Source of the DNA: Sporomusa silvacetica DSM 10669
GTDB lineage: Bacteria; Bacillota; Negativicutes; Sporomusales; Sporomusaceae
Assembly: GCF_002257705.1 (NCBI RefSeq)
Contig: NZ_LSLK01000137.1
Span: 13,425-77,424 of the forward strand
Direction of reading: 5' to 3'
Length of the DNA: 64,000 nt
The notes under the pieces were generated by a model that saw only the letters and a program-made list of their open reading frames with translations, did no database searches and was not told the DNA's origin. Made by a program: the position numbers and the translations under genes. The stretch's first letter is position 1, and each line of letters begins with the position of its first letter. Of this stretch, positions 25,800 through 34,118 are shown piece after piece.

Positions 25800-25828
25800 A
25801 TTATACCATGATGTCCAACTTGAGTCAA
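25800..25828 (-). promoter_or_regulatory. Sigma-70-type promoter for the dpp operon
   Basis: Minus strand TTGACT, 17-base spacer, TATAAT: one mismatch from the full consensus. Predicted start near 25793, giving a leader of about 165 bases before the first gene. Confidence 0.75.
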
Positions 25829-25870
25829 ACAAACTCGTAACATTGTTTATTTTAGAGAAAACTGGTACTT

Positions 25871-25913
25871 TTAAGGACTAAACCCAGCGAATTCTGCAGG
25901 ATTTAGTCCTTAA
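25871..25913 (-). terminator. Terminator of the liv/M20 operon
   Basis: Perfect 12-bp stem TTAAGGACTAAA/TTTAGTCCTTAA with a 19-base loop, 12 bases after the M20 peptidase stop. T-run on the minus strand is short. Confidence 0.65.
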
Positions 25914-25924
25914 AAATTAATCAC

Positions 25925-27088
25925 TTACGCTTTATAGCCTTTTGCAAAATTCTCATAAAAACGCACCGCAGCCAAATACTTTTCGATCACTACATACTCA
26001 TCTGGCTGATGAGCCTGCGCATCATCTCCCGGACCATAAAATATAACCGGCAAATTTTTACCTTGTAACAAAATAGAAGCATCTGTGTAGAAATTTACGC
26101 CTCTGACAGTTACCGGTGCTTGCGCGTATTCCTGAACACACCGCTGCGCCAAGCTGATCACCGGATGGTCTTCTGGGCACGCTACTGGATCACAGGAATG
26201 CAGCAACTTTACCTCGGCAGCAAAGTTGGGTTCAGTTTGTTTGAGCGCGAGAATGATATCCTCAATTATTTTTTGCGCATCGCTGGCTGTTTGACCTGGT
26301 ATTAAACGGAAATCCACCTGACAGGTACAAGCATCTGGTACCACATTTGTCGCAACTCCGCCCGCAATCTGGTTGATACTCAAGGTAGGCATACCCAGCC
26401 ATTTATTTGGCGGCAAATCAAAAGAAACTGCAGTCAATTTCGTTATAATTGCGTTCATCCTTACTATCGCATTTACTCCCAAATGCGGCATTGAACCATG
26501 CGCCGTAGACCCCCGAGTAGTGATTTCCAACCAGGCAGCACCTTTATGTGTCACAATGACATCGCCGTTGCTAGGTTCACCGACCACGGCTGCCGCTACC
26601 TTTTTCATACCGCCAGCTGCAACAAAGGCCTTGGCCCCAAGACAACTTACTTCTTCCCCGGCAGTGGCCAACAAGATAACATCCTGTTCTGGCACAAACC
26701 CTTGCCGTTTCAGCAAGACTAATGAATAAAGCATAGCCGCCAAGCCACTTTTCATATCAGCGGCACCACGACCATAAAGCCGGCCATTGACAATCTCGGC
26801 AGCAAAAGGATCGTACAGCCACTTTTGCTGGCCTGGGGGCACCGTATCCATATGTCCTGTATAAAGTAGTGACGAATTGCTGGTTTTCCCCTTAATGGTT
26901 ACGATAAGATTGCTGCGGCCACTCTCAATCTCAATAATTTCGCTGTCTATATTGCGCTCTTTTAGCCAGTCAGCAAGCCATTTTGCCAAACTGTCTTCAT
27001 TGCCTGGCGGGTTTGTGGTATTCATGGCGATCATATTCTGCAGCAATTTAATCGCTGCCGCAGCATCCCATTCACTCATTAGACTCAC
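25925..27088 (-). CDS. M20-family metallopeptidase (ArgE/DapE/CPG2-like)
   Basis: About 387 aa; GTG 27088 is eight bases after AAAGGAGG (ATG 27079 is an alternative). Metal ligands visible: GHMDTVP (His, catalytic Asp), GRGAADMK (bridging Asp), AGEEVS (catalytic Glu and ligand), GEPSN and AHQPDEY. The lid domain has STAHGSMPHLGVNAI with the transition-state His. It deacylates or hydrolyses small peptides and N-acyl amino acids in the cytoplasm. The start overlaps livF by 17 bases, so it is coupled to the amino acid transporter. Confidence 0.85.
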   Translation of the reverse strand: MSLMSEWDAAAAIKLLQNMIAMNTTNPPGNEDSLAKWLADWLKERNIDSEIIEIESGRSNLIVTIKGKTSNSSLLYTGHMDTVPPGQQKWLYDPFAAEIVNGRLYGRGAADMKSGLAAMLYSLVLLKRQGFVPEQDVILLATAGEEVSCLGAKAFVAAGGMKKVAAAVVGEPSNGDVIVTHKGAAWLEITTRGSTAHGSMPHLGVNAIVRMNAIITKLTAVSFDLPPNKWLGMPTLSINQIAGGVATNVVPDACTCQVDFRLIPGQTASDAQKIIEDIILALKQTEPNFAAEVKLLHSCDPVACPEDHPVISLAQRCVQEYAQAPVTVRGVNFYTDASILLQGKNLPVIFYGPGDDAQAHQPDEYVVIEKYLAAVRFYENFAKGYKA

Positions 27089-27809
27089 TGCTATTCCCTC
27101 CTTTGCCATGTTTTAGGTATACTTCTTTTATTTTCTCTTTGGAAGCCGGATCAGACTCCGTACTTTCCAAGATAATTCTTCCCTTTTGCAACAAATAGGC
27201 GTGATGGGACATTTGGATAGCTTTGAATCCATTTTGTTCAATTAATAAGACAGTGGTACCTTCTTTACTAATCTCATCAATAGTACGGAAAATTTCATTG
27301 ACCATGAGCGGTGCCAAACCCAGCGAAGGCTCATCCATCAGCATAATTTGCGGTTGACTCATCATTGCTCGGCCCATGGCCACCATTTGCTGTTCACCGC
27401 CACTCATCGTGCCTGCATTCTGGCTGCTTCTTTCGGCCAAACGCGGGAACAGAGTGAATACTTTATCCAGACTAGAACGGACCTGAGCTTTATCTTTGAT
27501 ATTACAAGCCCCGATTTGCAGGTTCTCCCAGACTGTCATTTTCGGAAAAACCCGTCGGCCTTCCGGAACCACTGCAATACCACTTTTAACAATGTCCTCA
27601 GTAGACAAACCGTTAATCTTCTTACCCCCAAAAACGATTTCACCGGTTAGCGCCGGTACCAAGCCCAAAATGGTTTTAATCATCGTTGTTTTACCAGCGC
27701 CATTGCTGCCCAACAAACAGGTAATCGAGCCACGCGGCACCTTGAGCGACACATCCTTAAGCACCGGAATAGAACCATATGCTGTGGAAACCATATTGAT
27801 TGTTAGCAT
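27072..27809 (-). CDS. livF: Branched-chain amino acid ABC transporter ATPase LivF
   Basis: 245 aa with GGAGG upstream. Walker A LLGSNGAGKTTM, signature MSGGEQQMVAMGRA, Walker B IMLMDEPSLGLAP, switch as Glu-Gln in LLIEQNG (typical of LivF). The start overlaps livG by 7 bases. Works with LivG beneath the LivHM permease. Confidence 0.92.
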   Translation of the reverse strand: MLTINMVSTAYGSIPVLKDVSLKVPRGSITCLLGSNGAGKTTMIKTILGLVPALTGEIVFGGKKINGLSTEDIVKSGIAVVPEGRRVFPKMTVWENLQIGACNIKDKAQVRSSLDKVFTLFPRLAERSSQNAGTMSGGEQQMVAMGRAMMSQPQIMLMDEPSLGLAPLMVNEIFRTIDEISKEGTTVLLIEQNGFKAIQMSHHAYLLQKGRIILESTESDPASKEKIKEVYLKHGKGGNSSESNE

Positions 27810-28573
27810 GCCGATTCCTCCTGCCCTAAGTACGCTTTAATAACTTCCGGGTCTTGTTCCACTTCGTCAAAAGAACCGCAAGCAATGCACCGTCCATAGT
27901 TTAATACCATTACCTGGTCAACCAATCCTTTAATAAAATCCATATCATGTTCAACCACGATGATCGATAAATCAGGTAATTTAGCTTTCACTTTATTGAG
28001 ATCACTCATCAGAGTTGCCGTTTCTATGGCGTCCATCCCTGCCGATGGTTCGTCTAGAAGCAGGATTTTGGGCTGAGCCGCCAATGCCCGGCAAATTTCC
28101 AATCGACGCCTATCCGCATACGATAGATCTTTCGATAATTTATTACTTTGCTTAATTAACAGATCGCCAAAAATACTCATGATCTCAGTCGCCTTGTCAA
28201 TTGACTTTTTATATAATTGGCCACTGCGGCCAAACAAGGTACCTCTTAGCGATATAGTGCGAACTTCTTCAAAACCCATCATAACATTTTCAATGACATT
28301 CAAGTTCCAAAATAGTCGACCGTTCTGGAATGTCCGCGCAATCCCCATACGGAACACCTGATCTGCACTGCGGCCTTGAATTGGCACATCATTGAGCAGT
28401 ATGCGGCCACTGGTGGGTAAGTAAATCCCTGATAACAGATTAAACAACGTCGTTTTACCTGATCCATTTGGACCGATAACCCCTAGGGTCTTGCCTTGCT
28501 TTAAGGACATATTGACATGATCTACCGCAACCAAGCCTCCGAACTGAATAGTTAGTCCCTGCACTGTTAGCAT
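27803..28573 (-). CDS. livG: Branched-chain amino acid ABC transporter ATPase LivG
   Basis: 256 aa from ATG 28573, placed by GCAGGAGG upstream; longer forms would run into livM. Walker A VIGPNGSGKTTLFNLLSG, TFQNGRLFWNLNVIENVM, signature DLSYADRRRLEICRAL, Walker B ILLLDEPSAGMD, switch VVEHDMDFI. The LivG insert around residue 100 is present. Starts 5 bases after the livM stop. Confidence 0.92.
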   Translation of the reverse strand: MLTVQGLTIQFGGLVAVDHVNMSLKQGKTLGVIGPNGSGKTTLFNLLSGIYLPTSGRILLNDVPIQGRSADQVFRMGIARTFQNGRLFWNLNVIENVMMGFEEVRTISLRGTLFGRSGQLYKKSIDKATEIMSIFGDLLIKQSNKLSKDLSYADRRRLEICRALAAQPKILLLDEPSAGMDAIETATLMSDLNKVKAKLPDLSIIVVEHDMDFIKGLVDQVMVLNYGRCIACGSFDEVEQDPEVIKAYLGQEESAC

Positions 28574-28577
28574 AATT

Positions 28578-29732
28578 TTATTCCTCCTGCTCTTTGGGCT
28601 TGGTAGTAATGATACGATGCTTAAAAGGCAGTAGTCCTTGCGGCATAAACAACAGACAGGACACAATAATAATGCCATAAAACATCAAGCGAAAATCATC
28701 AAATGCCCTGAACTTTTCCGGAATTACTGTCAAGATAATCGCACCAAAAACAGCACCGGGAATTGAGTCCAATCCCCCAAAAATCACCATACTAAGCACT
28801 AGTACCGACTGCTGAAAACCAAAATTCTCCGGAGCGATAAAATTAATCATACCTGCGTATACGCCACCTACTATCCCACCAAAAAAGGCACCAATTGCAA
28901 AAGCCAGCAATTTGTATTTCGTCAGATTTAACCCATAGCACTGTGCCGCCAGTTGATCCTCACGCATAGCATTAAGGCACAACCCAAAAAAGGAATGGCT
29001 TAATCTATTCACAAAAAACACGGATAAGGCTAGCAAAACGATAATTACATAATAAAAATTGGCTTGAAAGGGCAAGCTGGTGAAACCCAAATTCAACGGA
29101 GTGCTCAAATCAAAACCAAATAGTTGCGGTGAAGGAATATTAATTAGCCCATTGGTTCCCCCTGTAACGCTTTCAAAATTCAATAATAATTCTTGCACAA
29201 TAAGCCCAAAGGCAATAGTGACAAGGGCAAGATAATGACCTTTTACTCGCAAGGCTGGCAGACCAAGCACAATGCCAAATAAACTAGCTACCACTCCTGC
29301 CATAATCAATGCCAGCCAAAAAGACACGCCTACTTTTAATGTTAAGATGCCTACTACATAGGCCCCGATAGCAACAAAAGCTGCATAACCGAGACATACC
29401 AACCCTGCCCGCCCAGTCATCAGATTTAAACCTAATGCCATCATAGCGTACAACATTGCTAAGTTTGTAACTTGAAGCCAGTACGGATTACCAGCAACGA
29501 TTAAAGGAAAACTCAAAGCGATAATAATTGCCATTCCAAAAGCCTGACCCATATTTTGACTGAACTCGGACTTTAATTGCAGCCAAAAATCCTTTTTATA
29601 ACGCAGCATGCCTATTGCCAGCATAGAAATAAGAACAGCAACCAGCAACACAAGCAAAGGATCCTCAATCATCACAAAAGGCAAAAATCCCGCATAACAT
29701 ATAAGTTCTGCCACAAGGATTCTTAGCGACAT
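28578..29732 (-). CDS. livM: Branched-chain amino acid ABC transporter permease LivM
   Basis: 384 aa, about ten membrane segments. LivM features: AMMALGLNLMTGRAGLVCLG, LPALRVKGHYLALVTIAFG, GTNGLINIPSP and AMREDQLAAQCYGLNLTKYK (cytoplasmic coupling loop). RBS AAGGAGGG. Inner membrane; forms the channel with LivH. Confidence 0.92.
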   Translation of the reverse strand: MSLRILVAELICYAGFLPFVMIEDPLLVLLVAVLISMLAIGMLRYKKDFWLQLKSEFSQNMGQAFGMAIIIALSFPLIVAGNPYWLQVTNLAMLYAMMALGLNLMTGRAGLVCLGYAAFVAIGAYVVGILTLKVGVSFWLALIMAGVVASLFGIVLGLPALRVKGHYLALVTIAFGLIVQELLLNFESVTGGTNGLINIPSPQLFGFDLSTPLNLGFTSLPFQANFYYVIIVLLALSVFFVNRLSHSFFGLCLNAMREDQLAAQCYGLNLTKYKLLAFAIGAFFGGIVGGVYAGMINFIAPENFGFQQSVLVLSMVIFGGLDSIPGAVFGAIILTVIPEKFRAFDDFRLMFYGIIIVSCLLFMPQGLLPFKHRIITTKPKEQEE

Positions 29733-29744
29733 AAACGTCCCTCC

Positions 29745-30668
29745 TTAAACCTTTTCATAAGTCCGCTCACCAAAGATACCTCCCGGCCTGAAGACTAAGA
29801 AAAGAATTACAATAATGAAACTAATGCTTTCTTGAAACCTTGAACCATCAGGGATAAAGGCCACTGCCATGGTCTCTAAAAAACCTAAAAGCAAACCGCC
29901 TGCTACTGCACCATACACATTACCAAGGCCACCAACAACCGCAGCAGCAAACCCTTTGATACCGACGATAAAACCCATCGTGAATTTAACAATACCATAA
30001 GACATCCCGTTCATCAGCCCGGCAACCGCCCCTAAAGCCGATCCTAAAACAAAAGTAATTAGAAATACTCGATCTACCCGTATCCCCATCATCTTTGCTG
30101 CTTCCCGGTCCTGTGCCGTAGCCCTGATATATCTGCCAAAAGCCGTTTTTTGAATCAATAGATGCAAACCGGTTATTAACAGCGTAGCCAAAACGACTGT
30201 CAATACTATGTCAGGTTTTATAAGCACACCGCCGATTGAAAAGCTTTTCAGGGCAATTAATTGAGGAAACGGCTGCGGATTGCGACCATTAGGGAAAAAT
30301 AGCATCACCGCTTCCCGCATGACAATCGAGGCACCCAGCGTAATCAAAAGTGTCATGATCTCCGGTGCCGACCGCATAGGTTTAATAATTGTCCGCTCCA
30401 TTACTGCACCAATTAATCCACCGACTACTAAAACGGCTAGTAAAACCAGCACAAACAGTCCAATCGAACCGGGGGCTACGCCAGCGGAAATAAAGATTCC
30501 GCTGGCTGCAAGCGCACCAAAAGCACCCAACATAAATACTTCACCATGAGCAAAGTTAATAACTTCTATTACCCCAAAAAACAGTGTAAACCCTACGGCC
30601 ATCAAGGAATACATGACTCCCAGGCTTAGCGCATTGAGTAACTGCTGAATAATAAGCTCCCCAGTCAA
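29745..30668 (-). CDS. livH: Branched-chain amino acid ABC transporter permease LivH
   Basis: 307 aa; TTG start behind GGGGGGAT. Eight or so membrane segments. ALSLGVMYSLMAVGFTLFFG, VINFAHGEVFMLGAF, and RATAQDREAAKMMGIRVDRV (coupling loop) are LivH hallmarks; GLGNVYGAVAGGLLLGFLE follows. Confidence 0.92.
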   Translation of the reverse strand: MTGELIIQQLLNALSLGVMYSLMAVGFTLFFGVIEVINFAHGEVFMLGAFGALAASGIFISAGVAPGSIGLFVLVLLAVLVVGGLIGAVMERTIIKPMRSAPEIMTLLITLGASIVMREAVMLFFPNGRNPQPFPQLIALKSFSIGGVLIKPDIVLTVVLATLLITGLHLLIQKTAFGRYIRATAQDREAAKMMGIRVDRVFLITFVLGSALGAVAGLMNGMSYGIVKFTMGFIVGIKGFAAAVVGGLGNVYGAVAGGLLLGFLETMAVAFIPDGSRFQESISFIIVILFLVFRPGGIFGERTYEKV

Positions 30669-30698
30669 TGCTATCCCCCCCTGTTACACGAAATTACG

Positions 30699-31865
30699 TT
30701 ATTGCTTTTGAATTTTTTTATCGATAACCTTCATGCCTGAGCGATAGTACGGAACCCATTTTCCGCCTTCGCTGATGTAAGTAGTAATAATTTTAAGACG
30801 CGTCTGGCCTTTATCATCAAACGTTGTTTCGCCAAGTATACCCTCAAAGCTAGTAATACCACGAATAGCTTCTGCCATTTTCACACGATCCGGACCAGCT
30901 TTTTCCAATGCTTTAATAATAATATTTGCAGCATCATAGGCAAAAGGCGCATAAGCTTCATGCGGCTCCGCGTATTTTGCATCTGCATATGCTTTCATAA
31001 AGTCTTTTCCACCTGGCAAATCCTCCAACGGTTTTCCTATACCATGGGCTAATGTTCCATCCGCAGCAGGCCCGCCTATTTTATTGAAGGTCTCCGACAA
31101 AATTCCTGAATCGCTCATGAAAATTGCATTCATTTGTAACTCGCCCATTTGACGTTTAATCAGCGCTGCTTCAGTTGCAACACCACCGAAGAAAACCATG
31201 TCCGGATTATTACTCTTAATAATAGTCAACAGAGCAGCAAAGTCTTGCTGTCCTACAGATATGCCATCAAAAGAAACGATTTCACCGCCATTATTTTTCA
31301 CCGAAGCAATGAACTGCTCGGCATTCGTTTTGCCGTAGTCTGTTTTGTCATGGATAACAGCAAACTTCTTTAGGCCCCAGTCTTTAGTAGCTACATTACC
31401 TGCCACTTCATTCTGTACATCGGCTGCCGTAATAACTCGGGTGATTTCCTTAAAGCCACCTTTGGTTATGTCATTATGTATCGCCGCTGCAATAACAGTT
31501 GGCATTCCGTTTTTGTGAAATACCGGCACTGTAGCCAATGCGGCACCACTGTTAAAATGAGCTACTACTGATATAACGCCTGGATCTGCAATAAGTTTAT
31601 TTGCAGCATTAACAGCCGTGGTAGGATCGCCAGCATCATCCACCGCCACCAATTCAATTTTGTATGGCAGTTTTCCTGATGCATTAGCTTGTTTAATAGC
31701 TAAATCCACCGAGTTTTTCATACCAATACCAATAGCCGCATTACCACCTGTTAATGGGCCCACGAAACCGATTTTTACAACTTTAGAATTGCTAGTGCCA
31801 CAGCCTGTCAACACCCCGGTAATCACAAACATTACCAACATCAGATATACAAAACCTTTTTTCAT
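30699..31865 (-). CDS. Branched-chain amino acid-type substrate-binding lipoprotein
   Basis: 388 aa from ATG 31865 (AAAGGGGAGAG upstream). Lipobox in VLTGCGTS after a hydrophobic signal. Type-1 periplasmic fold typical of LivJ/LivK: IGFVGPLTGGNAAIGIGMKN, ELVAVDDAGDPTTAVNAANK, VVAHFNSGAALATVPVF, FAVIHDKTDYGKTNAEQF. The ligand is likely Leu/Ile/Val or a related amino acid. First gene of the liv operon. A promoter and a terminator-like palindrome precede it. Confidence 0.88.
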   Translation of the reverse strand: MKKGFVYLMLVMFVITGVLTGCGTSNSKVVKIGFVGPLTGGNAAIGIGMKNSVDLAIKQANASGKLPYKIELVAVDDAGDPTTAVNAANKLIADPGVISVVAHFNSGAALATVPVFHKNGMPTVIAAAIHNDITKGGFKEITRVITAADVQNEVAGNVATKDWGLKKFAVIHDKTDYGKTNAEQFIASVKNNGGEIVSFDGISVGQQDFAALLTIIKSNNPDMVFFGGVATEAALIKRQMGELQMNAIFMSDSGILSETFNKIGGPAADGTLAHGIGKPLEDLPGGKDFMKAYADAKYAEPHEAYAPFAYDAANIIIKALEKAGPDRVKMAEAIRGITSFEGILGETTFDDKGQTRLKIITTYISEGGKWVPYYRSGMKVIDKKIQKQ

Positions 31866-31909
31866 CCTAACTCTCCCCTTTTGTAATGAATAGTATTTAT
31901 AAAAAAAAG

Positions 31910-31948
31910 AAACATCTAGGTATGTAAACTTTACATACCTAGATGTTT
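31910..31948 (-). promoter_or_regulatory. Perfect 19-bp palindrome/terminator in the liv leader
   Basis: Arms 31910-31928 and 31930-31948 are exact reverse complements around one base. On the minus strand a CTTTTTTTT run follows directly, making an intrinsic terminator 45 bases before the first liv gene. A minimal start-stop pair ATGTAA occurs within the upstream arm of the transcript. Confidence 0.65.
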
Positions 31949-31980
31949 CCTCTTCGAAACACAAATTTAAAACTATCACT

Positions 31981-32009
31981 ATTATAAACACAAATCGACA
32001 AACAAGCAA
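31981..32009 (-). promoter_or_regulatory. Promoter of the liv operon
   Basis: Minus strand TTGCTT, 17-base spacer, TATAAT. Predicted start near 31974, upstream of the terminator palindrome, so the palindrome is inside the leader RNA. Confidence 0.55.
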
Positions 32010-32131
32010 ACCAACTATTCCCTTTTTCGGTGAAAATATATTTACCACACGTGAGCACTAGCACTGTTCCTTTGCTCCCTCGCTTAACCTATCTTACTCT
32101 GACACTTATTTCATATAAATCAGCAATTATT

Positions 32132-33088
32132 CTACCAAGCACTTATCCAAACAAACAACACAGGAAGTTCGACACCGATAAAAACTGCTGTAGTCAAAAC
32201 AAAAGCAGCTGTAGCAATATTAACGTTTAGTTTATGAATTTGTGCTGCTATCACCGTGTTTATCGCGGTAGGCATCGCTGCAAGAATAACAATCGTATTT
32301 AAAATAATTTCATCTGTAATCAATATGCTTGATACCATATAGGCAGCTAATGGGGTCAAAATAAATTTAATAGGAATTAAATCGATCAGCTCTGCATAGC
32401 ATTCGCGCATACCAGCAGTATCAATAGCATAGCCAATAGGTAGTAAGGCTGTCCATGCTCCGATATGCACTAAGGGGTCGACCGCTAGCCCTGCAAAGCC
32501 GGGACGGATGGTACCTGTTATGTTCAGAATTATGCCGAGCGCCATCCCCACAACCGGAAGCTGATTCCGGTTAATAAACATCTTTACTAAGGATTGCTTA
32601 CTAAAGCCGGTGCCGACACTTTTTTGATAGTAATATTGCGCCAGCGGAAAGCAGAACATGAACATCACAACACTTTGCAGCATTACTATCATTTGGGCGT
32701 AGGCAAACCCACTTTCACCATACAATATATATGCACATAAGCCGCCTAGCGTGGTAGTATTAGACAATATCGCACTAAGAATATAGCTGCCTTTGTCGAG
32801 TTCACTTTGGAATTTGTTTTTCACACGCAAGTAAGCCGCTATCCCCGGGATAACGCACAGCAATATACCAATAGCCGGCAACCAAATTAATGAGTAATCC
32901 AAAGGTAGTACCCATAAAGTTAGTATAGACAAAACCGGAGATATTCCGCATATATTTAACACTACCAGTCGCTGGAAGAACTCTTTATCAAGCCTTGATT
33001 GAGAACGACATAAATATCCTATAGTAAGCGGCAAGATCAAATCAACAAATAAGTATAATAACTTAGTAAGTATATCCAAGATAACCAA
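32132..33088 (-). CDS. AEC-family transporter
   Basis: 318 aa, about ten membrane segments with the split layout of auxin-efflux-carrier family proteins. PLTIGYLCRSQSRLDKEFFQ at the N-terminus, LSNTTTLGGLCAYILYGESG, NITGTIRPG, ILAAMPTAINTVIAAQ (the conserved helix-break in half two). Bacterial members move small carboxylates or amino acids. TTG start at 33088 is tentative because AGGGAG is close; a second TTG at 33079 is possible. Lies between liv and an outer-membrane gene in the same direction. Confidence 0.8.
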   Translation of the reverse strand: MVILDILTKLLYLFVDLILPLTIGYLCRSQSRLDKEFFQRLVVLNICGISPVLSILTLWVLPLDYSLIWLPAIGILLCVIPGIAAYLRVKNKFQSELDKGSYILSAILSNTTTLGGLCAYILYGESGFAYAQMIVMLQSVVMFMFCFPLAQYYYQKSVGTGFSKQSLVKMFINRNQLPVVGMALGIILNITGTIRPGFAGLAVDPLVHIGAWTALLPIGYAIDTAGMRECYAELIDLIPIKFILTPLAAYMVSSILITDEIILNTIVILAAMPTAINTVIAAQIHKLNVNIATAAFVLTTAVFIGVELPVLFVWISAW

Positions 33089-33206
33089 CTACTCCCTAAA
33101 CCATATTTTCTATCATATTTTTCATTATATCATCGCTAGTCAATCCAACAATATTTCTTTTTTCAACCCAAATTAGTAAAAGGTATTTTTCTATTGAACA
33201 AACATA

Positions 33207-33262
33207 AACCTGGCTCTTTGCTGTAATAATGTATTGCACATTATACAGCAAAGAACCAGGTT
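33207..33262 (-). terminator. Long terminator hairpin
   Basis: Stem AACCTGG plus TCTTTGCTGTA pairs with TACAGCAAAGA and CCAGGTT, about 18 bp with one bulge. It lies between the outer-membrane protein gene and the AEC transporter gene. Confidence 0.7.
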
Positions 33263-33372
33263 TTCTGATGCAAATAATCGCCTATTCTCTACGAGACCCA
33301 GCAATATATCTGAGACTTTGAATCCTAAAGCGCAGGAATACGCATGGGAATTATGCACTGCACCGCGTTTGG

Positions 33373-33867
33373 TTAAAATTTAAAGGTTGCACCAACTTCA
33401 ACTTGATCTTTATCATTGCCTTCATCAGGCATAAAATTGGTATATGTAACATTGAGATCAACATTGGTAGCTAATTGAATACCAGCACCTACCTGTACTT
33501 CCTTAAATTCATCGCCGGCAATAAACGCAGCAGATCCATCGATTTTCGGCGCTAATGCCCCCTGCAGACCTAACCCCAGATACATCTCTGAATCATGATA
33601 ATCAAAATTCCGATTGCCGACTATACCCCGGACATTCTGGGAAAACTGATACTGCCCGTATACGTCTTTCATATCACCATAGTAATCACGGTCGCTGGCT
33701 TGATACCCAAGCGTAAAGCGGTCACCAAACTTATGTTCAATATAAACCGTGTCACCAGTTGCGCCAACCGCCGTTTGTTCGTTAGCCAGGTTATTGAGTG
33801 GAGCAGCAAAACTTGTGCCTGTACTCAAAACAAGGAACGACCCTAAAATAAGTAAACTCTTTTTCAT
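33373..33867 (-). CDS. Small outer-membrane beta-barrel protein
   Basis: 164 aa. Signal peptide MKKSLLILGSFLVLSTGT with cleavage after SFA. Mature part alternates short amphipathic strands (RFTLGYQASDRDY, YGQYQFSQNVRGIVGNRNFD, MYLGLGLQGALAP, VQVGAGIQL, VDLNVTYTNF) and ends in Phe, the outer-membrane targeting signal. A paralogue is at 58237 (shared GNRNFD and YLG). Function unknown, probably a small structural barrel. Confidence 0.7.
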   Translation of the reverse strand: MKKSLLILGSFLVLSTGTSFAAPLNNLANEQTAVGATGDTVYIEHKFGDRFTLGYQASDRDYYGDMKDVYGQYQFSQNVRGIVGNRNFDYHDSEMYLGLGLQGALAPKIDGSAAFIAGDEFKEVQVGAGIQLATNVDLNVTYTNFMPDEGNDKDQVEVGATFKF

Positions 33868-33923
33868 CGAAAACCCTCCATCACATTGTAATAGTTCTAC
33901 GTTCTCACTTTGATAAAACTTTT

Positions 33924-33960
33924 AGGTAAAGTAATTTACCTGTGTAATTATTTACCTAGG
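33924..33960. promoter_or_regulatory. Repeated dyad (AGGTAAA/TTTACCT) upstream of a barrel gene
   Basis: AGGTAAA-GTAA-TTTACCT forms a palindrome, and a second TTTACCTA half-site follows after a further 11 bases. Lies 57-93 bases upstream of the small barrel gene start. Likely an operator; regulator unknown. Confidence 0.4.
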
Positions 33961-34118
33961 ATGAATATACCACACAATTTTTAGAGTTTCTTTAGAATTT
34001 GTTTAGAATTTGCGTAGTTATCTAATATTGGAATAAACTCAGTAGAATCTGGTCTCAGCGTACTGCCTTGAAAAGGCGGCAACTGCTCACTGGTGATGGC
34101 GCAGAATAAAAGTCCCCC

